From the NCBI GenBank assembly GCA_032717465.1, contig CM064715.1:36887546-36951545 (forward strand): DNA of 64,000 nt. Direction: 5' to 3'. Made by a program: the position numbers and the translations under genes. Below the pieces are notes generated by a model that had not been told where the DNA came from, made no database searches, and was given only the letters and a program-made list of their open reading frames with translations. Positions 42,866 through 54,008 of this stretch are shown here, in pieces. This DNA comes from Coenobita brevimanus (lineage: Eukaryota; Arthropoda; Malacostraca; Decapoda; Coenobitidae). The stretch's first letter is position 1, and every line of letters begins with the position of its first letter.

Positions 42866-43444
42866 ATGTGTGCAGAGGCGCTGAATATGTTTAAAGTTGC
42901 TTTAGTTAGGCACAGTTTACTACCACGTTCGGTTGAAGTGGAAGACGTGGACGTACGTGTCTAAAGAGCTTCGTGAGGAAAGGCAAGCAGTTTCTCTGAA
43001 GATGAAAGGCTGAATGCCGTACTAGACTGGAAGCATGACCGTACTGTCCTGTTACTTAGAGGAAATGATATCCATGAAGAAGTGGAGGTCAATGAAGTAG
43101 TGGAGAATATTTTAGCAGTGGTAGGAGCCATAGAGGGCTCTTGTAAATCCTCAGTAGCCATAATCCTCCTCGAGCCAAGGAACCTGCCATATGGCTCTCC
43201 AGTTTGTTATGGAACATATAAATTAATTAGCAGAGCTGTAAACCGAAAGTTGCAACGGATCAGGAAGGGAAGGGATTTCATACATTTTAGTGCCAAGCCC
43301 TTCCAAGCAATGTTGAAAGTTGATGGTATTCATTGGAACCGTCATGGTAGGGAAGCGGTTCTGCAGAAATTTATAAATTATGTAGAACATAAGAAAGGAG
43401 AATTCTGTGCTGTACAAGCTATGGGTGGGCCTATGGAGTATTGA
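42866..43444 (+). pseudogene. SGNH/GDSL-hydrolase-like protein of the BEL element
   Basis: One frame from ATG 42866 to TGA 43442 (192 codons), with in-frame TAA 42962 and TGA 42974. It shows the order of SGNH-esterase blocks: VALVRHSLLPRS (block I position, Ser within RHS), RAS.GK (block II position, around the TGA), LLLRGNDI (block III G-x-N-D type, about residues 63-70) and VDGIHWNRHG (block V D-x-x-H, about residues 152-161). It lies between the LTR and gag, where BEL elements normally have only a leader. Function unknown; an esterase domain is known in ORF1 of CR1 LINEs. From 43082 the frame is uninterrupted. Fold assigned by motif reading only. Confidence 0.55.
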
Positions 43445-43791
43445 GGTTATTAATTCTAAGCTCGGGGAATATGAGTGTTTTGGCAATTGAGTGTGGGGAT
43501 GAAATAGAAACCTAGAGGTTTAATAACCCTGGGGGATAGGTTGAAATTATAGACCTAATCCCTACACTCATCAAAATTAAATTAATAATTAGCTGAGCTG
43601 TAATGAATATTTCGAAACGGGAGGGGGGATAAATGGAACCTTAGAGGTTTAATAACCCAGGGAGATAATTTGCACAAAGAAGACCTAATCCCTACCCTCT
43701 TCAAAATTTAAAATAATCAAATCATTACTAAGTTGAGGTAAATTTGTGGTTGGAATTCATAATTAAATTATTAAATTAGAATTCAGTCAAC
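43445..43791. repeat. Non-coding spacer with direct duplication
   Basis: No gene. GAGGTTTAATAACCC with flanking context and the following GACCTAATCCCTAC occur twice (about 43505-43572 and 43635-43700), a diverged duplication of about 130 bp ahead of gag. Confidence 0.7.
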
Positions 43792-46113
43792 ATGTCTGTT
43801 TCTTTATTGCATAGATCTTCTAGTAGTAAGGCAGGATGGGTAACCAGAGCCATAAATGATTGTAACCAGTCGTTGGACCAAATACCTCTCTCCAAGGAGA
43901 AAGTAAATAGTCTCCTAAATATCCTGAAAGATCGATGGAATAAGTACGAAGAGAGTTACATAACTTTAGAAGCGGCTATAGTAAAGGCTGAGAATAAGGA
44001 TCTCTTAAAGTCAGAAACTACGAAGTTTGAAAACAAATTAGAAGAATACTTAATTGTAGTAAAGACACTAGAGTCATAATTAGCTGACACTGCCGCAGAA
44101 ACACAAGTTGTGGCACAGCAGAGTAGAGCTGTGTCACCACAAATAACGCTTCCAGAGTTTGATGGGGAGCAGAACTGGAAATCCTTTTTGGATCAGTTCA
44201 AATATTTGGTACACGATAGAACATATCTCCCTAAAGTCAGCAGACTTACGTATCTGTTAGGCCAGGTCAAAGGAACACCATATCAACTGATAAAAGAATT
44301 ACCAGTAGAAGAAAATAATTATGAGGTGGCTTTGACCATCCTTAGACAAAACTACGAAGACAGGGAGCAAGTTATAAATCAATTACTGAAGGCTCTAATA
44401 GAATTACCCACGCCTAGGCACGATTTTGATTCCTTGCAAAAATTTAGAATTGCAATAAGTTGTAATTTAAAGGCCTTAGGTACTTACGAAGATATTAAGA
44501 CATCAGATTAGGTGCTTTCAAGAATTGTGTCCTTAAAGCTACCACCGAAAACCAAGGATCCTTTGTATGGTAGGTACCAGAAGGATAATTTTCTGCTGTG
44601 AAGAATTTGAGGAAGGCTTGATGCAACTCTGTAAACAATTGCAAGGAACATTAAACACAACTGAGGTCAAACAGACGACTGAAGTAAAGAAAAAAAACAC
44701 CAACCAACTGGTTGGGAAAGTTAAATCAGAGAAGACTAAGTATGTGCCTAAAGAAGAGATAGGTACTTTCCTTAGCTCCTTAAAGGCTGAGGATAAAGTA
44801 TTAAAGCCAAGGAATAGACATGCTTAGGATATTAACCCGCGCCGTCCCGGCAACGTGAATTAACGTCCGCACATGATGTGCACTCATGTCCCGGCGACGT
44901 GAATTAACGCGGCAACATTGAACGGTCTCTAATTTGCACAATTTTCAATTTTCGCGAGTGATTTCGTGAGTGATTTTTGGCACGTATACATGGGACACCT
45001 TCTTCTATTCCTCTACAAGATGCCAAGCAGGGACAATGCCTTACACCGCATAACCTCTCCCCCCCCTTGCATGCCATTGTCTCAGCAATGCACCTGTTAC
45101 CAGTGACCTGGCCAATAAAGACATTCAGGGCCAGAGTGATTCCCCAATCGATGACAATGTGGAGGACAAAGTTTACATAGCATTAGAGGAAGAAACAGTC
45201 AGAAATGATGATCAGGTAATGTGGGAAAAACAAGGTCATGAATGGTAATGAGTTGGTGAGTGAAACAATGCATATAATGCCTATATTACTGTTTGAAAAC
45301 CAATATACTCTTGTACTACATATAAATTCGTACCAAGTAAATAAATAAATACTGTTTATGAGTGGATAAAATAGTTACCCTCCCATAGAACTCGTTTTCT
45401 TTGGTGCCAGCCTGTTAGAAAACCCAGTCAGGTAAGGAAGTACTCGTACCTAAATCGAGTATTTTAAACCTCAGGTGAGCGATTTCTCTATGAATTTTCG
45501 ATGTTTCTCACCAATAGCGGATGTTTGAGCCAAAAAAAAAAAAAGGTCCAAAAATGTCGGGACTGGGGCGTACCACTGCCCAGAAAACATCGGGATGGGT
45601 CGGGTTAAGGAAGTAAAACCTTCCATGGTAAAAGACAGGAAAGTTTGTGTCTTTTGTGGTGAGCAACATTCCAGTGCATCTTGTCAACAGTATCCTGATT
45701 ATGCTTCTAGAGTAGGGAAGCTTCAGGAATTGGGGTGTTGTATAATCTGTATGAACTCCGAACATACTGCCGCGGACTGTAAGACTATATTAAATCTTTG
45801 ATTTAAATGCAAAAAAGATCATCATCATAGTGTTTTATGCCTTAGGATGAAAATTGAGGTTCCTAAACCTGCAAGCTTCAATATGACAATTGCAAAAGGG
45901 AATGCTCCATTAGTAATACCAGCTGCAGTACTAATAGCAGATGTGAAAGTATTGTTTGAGAATAGAAACCAATTAGTATGTACCCTGTTTGATACGGGTG
46001 CTCAGAAAACTTTCATTTCTGCAGACATTGTGAAGAAATTAAAGTTACCAGTTATCGGCAAGGTAAATGTAGCCGTTACAGGATTCTTAACAACTAGGAA
46101 GGCTGTCTTTTGA
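43792..46113 (+). pseudogene. BEL gag and protease, broken
   Basis: Gag starts MSVSLLHRSS at 43792. A TAA at 44077-44079 interrupts before the DUF1759-type domain (LPEFDGEQNWKSFLDQFKYL, then PYQLIKELPVEENNYEVAL and LLKALIELPTPRHDF, 44110-44511). A TAG at 44509 and a frame change near 44570 follow, then a basic linker to 44827. The TTAA MITE interrupts. After it come the zinc knuckles CVFCGEQHSSASC and CCIICMNSEHTAADC (45643-45785), and an A17-type aspartic protease with CTLFDTGAQKTFISADIV (about 45980-46035) ending at 46113. The protein forms particles and processes the polyprotein in intact relatives. Confidence 0.85.
44832..45608. mobile_element. TTAA MITE (piggyBac-type), copy 3 (inverted)
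   Basis: 777 bp, TTAA at 44832-44835 and 45605-45608, ends TTAACCCGCGCCGTCCCGG / TTAACCCGACCCATCCCG. Opposite orientation to copies 1 and 2. Splits BEL gag just before its zinc knuckles. No transposase. Confidence 0.9.
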
Positions 46114-46114
46114 T

Positions 46115-47410
46115 AGAGTTAGACCTGTAATACAATTAGGCAGATATAAATGCCGTATAACAGCAGCTGTGCCTGATAATATGAAGACAAGTATATACAT
46201 AAAGGGATTGAAGGAAACCTCTGATCATCTACAAAGCTCAGGGATAAAGTTTGCTAAACGGAATGTGGAATCAGATACTGTGGGTCCCATAAAAATGATA
46301 ATTGGTTCTGACTATTGTGGAAGATTCCTATATAGGACTTTCAAGAGGAATAAGGTACAGTTGTTCAAGAGTCCAGGAGGTAACCTTATTATGGGTCAGT
46401 TGCCTTTTCCAAAACATGTTAAAGGAGAGGCCAAACTAGTAGACTCAGTCTTTGTTACCCCCACACAGTCATTGATGGTAGCTAGAATAGGTGCAGAATT
46501 AGAACCTACTCAGATAAATGACTTGTTGGATGAAAATATTGAACCTGTACACAAACTGTGGCACCTAGACAGTGTAGGAATACACTCTGAGGAACCAACC
46601 CCTGAAGATAAGATAACCTTGGATTTGTATAATCAGTCTGTGGAATTTATGGATGGACAGTATTGGGTAGGATTACCATGAAAACTAAACCATTCAGAGT
46701 TGCCAACAAATTACCAAGCAGCTAAAGCTCAGTTAAATTCTCTTCTAAGAAAGTTGAGAGATAAACCAGAACATCTAACCCTACATCATAATAATATAAA
46801 TAATCAATCGAAGAATAAATTTATAGAAGAGGTAGAATTCCTTGTTAACCATAAGGAGGGACATTATTTACCACATCATGCTGTAAGCAAGGATTCAGTA
46901 ACTACTCCCATAAGGATAGTTTTCAGCTGTAGTAGTAAAGTGTCCAAAGGATCAGCTAGCTTGAACGATTGCCTATACTCTGGACCTACATTAACAGAGA
47001 AGTTAGGGAATGTGTTACTAAGATTTAGAGTGAAACCTTACGCTTACACTGCGGACATTAGTAAGGGTTTTCTCAGAATAGGACTGAGAGATGAGGATAG
47101 GAAATTTACAAAATTCCTCTGGCCTCATGATCCTCAAAATGAGGATAGTCCATTGAAAACTTACTGTTTCCGATCGGTGCTCTTTGGCTCTTGTGCTAGT
47201 CCTTTCCTACTTTGCAACAATATAAAGCATCATTTTGAAAATGCCAAATGTCCGGAAATAGGGCAGGCTTTTTATATGGATAATTTGCAAGGTGTTGCTG
47301 ATACAGAGTCGGAATCTTTGAAGGCTTATGAAGTAGCCAATTCCGAATGTGGGAAGGCAAATTTTGCCGTTACACAGCTGGAATACAAATTCACCGCTTT
47401 TGAGGAATAA
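46115..47410 (+). pseudogene. BEL protease C-terminus and reverse transcriptase, broken
   Basis: 46169-46681 encodes the linker after the protease (IGSDYCGRFL, LWHLDSVGIHSEEP, typical of Pao pol). A frame change near 46684 leads to RT: HHAVSKDSVTTPIRIVFSCS, LNDCLYSGPTLTEKLGNVLL, YTADISKGFLRIGLRDEDR (first Asp), SVLFGSCASPFLL and FYMDNLQGVADT (the YxDN form of the palm motif normal for BEL/Pao). It ends at 47410 with a stop, and 47411-47542 continues in other frames. Confidence 0.85.
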
Positions 47411-47542
47411 AATATAAGAGGACTATCCAGATTCTGATATTCCCAAAATTCAAAATGTGTTAGGTCTTAATTGGGATACAGCAGCTGATGTAATAAGTCT
47501 GAAACCAATTAAGTTCTCTGATGTCACATCACCAAGAGGTCC

Positions 47543-48721
47543 TTGTTAAGTCAGGTTTCCATGTTATTTGACCCATTAGGGTTTGTCAGTCCTATAGTTA
47601 TTAGGGGCAAATATTTAGTACAGGAGGCTTGGCGAGAAAAGTTAGACTGGGACATTGAATTAGGTGAGACATATGTGGAACAATGGGAACAGATTAGAAA
47701 GGAGTTTGAAACCACATCAAGCATATGTATTCCCAGGAAAATAAACAGTAATGAGAAGTCGCACTTACACATTTTTTGTGATGCTTCTCAAAGGGCCTAT
47801 GGAGCAGTAGCTTATTGCGCAACAGGAGGGGATAGTAAGATTATTATGTCCAAAGCCAGAGTTGCGTCAATTAAAGGAAGAACCCTACCTCAAATGGAAT
47901 TGGCTTCCATAGAAGTAGGAACTAAATTGGCCAGGTATATAACCACTACTCTTGATACTCAGTTTGAGGATATTTACATATGGACTGACAGTGAGATTTG
48001 TCTTTACTGGATAGGAAAGGAAGACAGTAAAATTCCTTTCGTCCGTAATAGAGTGAAGACAATTAAAGAGTTGTCTTCCAAATTTAATTTCATGCATGTT
48101 TCCTCCAAACAAAATCCAGCTGATCTGCTCTCGAGAGGTTTGACCGTAAAGAGACTGATCAGAGATAATTTGTGGTTTAAAGGTCCTAAATGGTTACTCA
48201 CTAAGGATTGGCCTGAACAGAAACAATACAGTATTGCTGAGATTAGTGTAGTGAACTTGGATCCTATAGTACCTGAGCCAGAAGTAATTGACATCAGCCG
48301 ATTCTCGTCAATAAGACAACTTCTAAATACTACTAAATTGGTAGTTCAATTTTTGAATAAGAAGGTGGGGTTTCAGAAATTAGATCCCCTAGAATACTGG
48401 CTGAAAAGAGTACAAAGAAATTCTTACGGGGAAATATATAAACTTTTAGGCCAAGACACTGGGAAAGGGAATAAGCTGATGAAGAATTTAGGCTTGTTCT
48501 TAGACGGAAAGTGTCTAATAAGATGTCGAGGCCGACTGGTAAAGGCTGACTTGCCCATCCATACCAAACATCCCATTTTATTACCCAAGAGCGGATGCTT
48601 TGTACAACTTATTATAAAAGAAGCCCATGATTCCACTCTCCATGGAGGTGTACCGCAGACCTTAGCCAAAATTCGGGAAAGGTACTGGATTCCTAAGGGT
48701 AGACAGGTTATTAAAAAATAA
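47543..48721 (+). pseudogene. BEL RNase H and integrase zinc-binding part
   Basis: 392 codons open. LSQVSMLFDPLGFVSPI is the RT connection typical of Pao. RNase H follows with IFCDASQRAYGAVAY, LPQMELASI, YIWTDSEICLYWI and KQNPADLLSRG (residues about 75-205), all four acidic positions present. The C-terminal part has AHDSTLHGGVPQTLAKIRER, the His pair of the integrase HHCC finger. The TAA at 48719-48721 falls before the CIICRRY Cys pair, which is read in the same frame after the stop, so this is a single nonsense change. Confidence 0.85.
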
Positions 48722-48797
48722 CTCAAAAACTGCATCATTTGTAGGAGGTATGAGCAGCGACCTTATAACTACCCAGGACCACCAGCCCTAGGAAAGG

Positions 48798-49844
48798 GTG
48801 AGCATAAGTCGGCCCTTCCATATAACAGGAATGGACTACAGAGGGGCTATAACTGTTACGGGTTATAAAGTTTACATTTGTTTATTTACTTGTGCCTACA
48901 CAAGGGCAGTCCATCTAGAATTAGCGGAAGACCTAAGCTCAGAGACATTCCTTAATGTCTTTCGCAGATTTGCCGCTAGAAGGTCTTGTCCTGGCAAGTT
49001 AATAAGCGACAACGGAACTAATTTCGTTGGAGCAGCACCTTTACTGTTGAACATAATGAACGACCCAAAAGTTAAGTCGGCGCTGGGAATCCGAAATTGT
49101 ATTTGGCAGTTCACAGCTCCAAGAGCTCCATGGCAAAATGGATTTACCGAAAGAATGATTGGTATTGTCAAGAACTGCCTGAGGAAAACATTACATAGAA
49201 CTAAGATCACGAGAGAAGATTTAAGAACAGTAATAACTGAAATTGAAACCAGGATTAATAATAGACTCTTGACTTATCAAGATGACACTAGCGACTCGCT
49301 AGAGGCCTTAACACCGGCTCATATGTTATATGGCAGGAAGCTCCATTTGATGCCTTGTGTGGATATCCAAGAAGAAATTGATGATCCTAACATAGAAAAT
49401 AATGATTTAGGACAACATCTTCGGGAGGGATATCAACGTCTGAAAAGGGTGTTGGATACTTGCAATAGATATTGGAGCAAGGAGTATCTTTTGAGCCTAC
49501 GCGAGAGGGTTTATGGAGCTCAGGCTGCCAGCAACAAATCAGTTACTAACATAGGAGATGTGGTCTTAGTGAAGGCTGAACAGCCAAGATCCCAGTGGCC
49601 ATTAGCTAAAGTGATCTCCACACACCTAGATTCTAAAGGGGTGCTGAGACTCGTAAAAATAAAATGCAGGGGACATACCAGTATAAAAACTATTGATAAA
49701 CTGGTACCCCTTGAGTTAGCACCCATGCCAGATCCAGAGGATGGTGAAGATCAAACGGGTCAAGAGGTGCGACCTAGAAGGGCCGCAGCACAGGGTTCTC
49801 AAGAACTATGGAGGGAACTCTTGGCTAAGGGTCATATTACATGA
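48798..49844 (+). CDS. BEL integrase core and C-terminus
   Basis: About 348 codons open, first true ATG at GMDYRGAI (48831). DDE core: HITGMDYRGAITV (Asp, residue 12), KLISDNGTNFVGAA (Asp, about 72) and PWQNGFTERMIGIVKN (Glu, about 118). Then LEALTPAHMLYGRKL and the DUF5641-like end with GDVVLVKAEQPRSQWPLAKV. Length and motif set are complete for a BEL integrase C-terminal two thirds. The HHCC finger is upstream beyond a stop at 48719, so the whole pol is not intact. Confidence 0.88.
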   Translation: MSISRPFHITGMDYRGAITVTGYKVYICLFTCAYTRAVHLELAEDLSSETFLNVFRRFAARRSCPGKLISDNGTNFVGAAPLLLNIMNDPKVKSALGIRNCIWQFTAPRAPWQNGFTERMIGIVKNCLRKTLHRTKITREDLRTVITEIETRINNRLLTYQDDTSDSLEALTPAHMLYGRKLHLMPCVDIQEEIDDPNIENNDLGQHLREGYQRLKRVLDTCNRYWSKEYLLSLRERVYGAQAASNKSVTNIGDVVLVKAEQPRSQWPLAKVISTHLDSKGVLRLVKIKCRGHTSIKTIDKLVPLELAPMPDPEDGEDQTGQEVRPRRAAAQGSQELWRELLAKGHIT

Positions 49845-49876
49845 TACAGCATATCATTTTCTGCCAGCCCCAAAAC

Positions 49877-50817
49877 TGTGGGAAATATTTTCCCCCCAGA
49901 GCAGTTGCGCTCTCTACTTTTATCATAGTTATCCCTGGTTAAAGGCAGAGGAGAACTTGAGACTGTTGTTAATTGTTCAAGCGGTTTTTATAACCCAGAA
50001 ATTACGTTCTCTTTAATAATTCTTCTTATTGATAAATTTAAATGCTACTGCGTTTAACCCTTGTGGACAGCTATACATTGTAATACATGTAATTATGTGG
50101 TATTTTCCACTGACCTAAACTGCGTCTGCGCGTTAGATGACGTGGCGAGTAGGGAAAGATTCTCATGTTAAGCAGATGTGGAATTGTGATATTTACACAG
50201 TTTAAGGGAATATTTGGTCTAACTTTAGTTTAAGTAAAACTAAGATTAATTTGTTAGATTCGCCCTGTACATATTATGATGTAATCTAACTGTATTTAGT
50301 ACTATAATTAATTAATAGTTGGCAACTACCATTCTATGAGGGAGGTAGATCCTGCCACACACTCACTCTGCTCCCAGACCTTGTGGAGTTAACACTCTGT
50401 TCCTAGTCTTATTCAAGCTAGCACTGTTATACATAAGCACCTAAAGGACGATTGATTGCTCAAGCAGTTACACTAAGCAGCCTCATCGTCATCGGTTATC
50501 GATCACTCCCTCTTTAGTAGCTAAGTAACCTTTACGAATTGGCCAATTCAAGGGGGGATTAGCTATGAGATCGAAGAGAAATAGTTATTGTAGGTGAGTT
50601 ATGGTTAAGTTACGTTTCACCTAACTCTATGAGACTTGTTTGATTTACTTTGACAACTTTAGGGAAGAGTACCGACCTACGAGTTGTTTACCAGAAAATT
50701 CTTGCACAGCGGTGCCCCGGCAGAGATACCGACTTGTATACATTAAATATTTTTCACATTTATGGTGCCCAGAAAGAGGGCCCTGATTTGTTTACCAGAC
50801 CTATTAAACATTTTTCA
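49877..50817 (+). repeat. 3' LTR of the BEL element
   Basis: 941 bp, TGTGGGAAATATTTTCC to AACATTTTTCA. Matches 41899-42831 with few substitutions and a small insertion near 50605. Followed by TAATATATATAT. Confidence 0.9.
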
Positions 50818-50832
50818 TAATATATATATATA

Positions 50833-51219
50833 TATGAGCCTCTGTGGTACAGTGGTAGAGTGTGCGTTTCGTACACGGGTGAGCCAGGTTCGCGCCCCGC
50901 CAGGGTAATAAACTTTGGGAGTGTTCATCCGGCCACGTACTACATTGGCGGACACCAAGGGTGCTGTGGTTGAACCAGTGGCGCTTACTATAAAGTATGC
51001 TTGCACCGAGTCGGCTTGCGCGGGCCGATTACACTTGGTTCACAGACTAAACACACATCTAAAGCTACTCCAACATGACAGTTACACTAACAAGCACTTC
51101 TCACACTACATACAATCTCTACTAGACAGCCTAAGCCACTTGGTAGAGATACATTGGCTGTATTGTCCCGACTTCGGTCGGGATAGGCCGGTCTTGCAGT
51201 GGATACTCAAACGGCTGTG

Positions 51220-51221
<2 letters not shown>
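50833..51221 (+). mobile_element. tRNA-derived SINE, family S2, copy 2
   Basis: Head with A box TGGTACAGTGGTAGAG (50845-50860) and B box GGTTCGCGCCC (50888-50898), then a body shared with 32060-32462 in opposite orientation, ending AAACGGCTGTGTCAT at the (AT)n. The intrastrand stem CCCGACTTCGGTCGGG (51167-51182) is present in this copy. Confidence 0.85.

Positions 51222-51268
<47 letters not shown>
51222..51268. repeat. (AT)n microsatellite
   Basis: 46 bp exactly joining the SINE 3' end to the truncated LINE start. Confidence 0.97.
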
Positions 51269-53852
<2,584 letters not shown>

Positions 53853-54008
53853 GTGGCGACCTCGCATCAGGATATCCTAACAGTGCCTTTTCTTGCTAGG
53901 ATATCGTTACCTTGGCGTTCTCTGTGCTTTGAGGTGAAGTTGATGTGTTTGTAGTTTCTCAGTCAGCATTAGTATTTCATTATTCAGTACTGCCATTGAT
54001 TTGTCGCC

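Larger units (their letters stand above)
41899..50817 (+). mobile_element. BEL/Pao LTR retrotransposon
   Basis: LTRs at 41899-42831 and 49877-50817, both TG...CA and differing by only a few per cent by eye. Interior on the plus strand: an SGNH-hydrolase-like frame, gag with the DUF1759-type domain, zinc knuckles, A17-type protease, RT (YMDN), RNase H, integrase. The coding frame is broken at several points and split by a TTAA MITE (44832-45608). Both flanks are (AT)n, which hides the target duplication. Confidence 0.9.

Noticed and set aside
43082..43444. 120-codon frame as an env-like or unrelated small protein
   Set aside because: The same frame extends upstream to ATG 42866 through two stops and the whole stretch shows SGNH-type block order with no signal peptide or membrane segment.
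48798..49844. Intact BEL element able to move
   Set aside because: The integrase core is open, but gag, protease, RT and the integrase finger are broken by stops, frame changes and the TTAA MITE.
50845..50898. Functional tRNA gene
   Set aside because: A and B boxes are present but the acceptor stem and cloverleaf do not close; the sequence continues into a SINE body.
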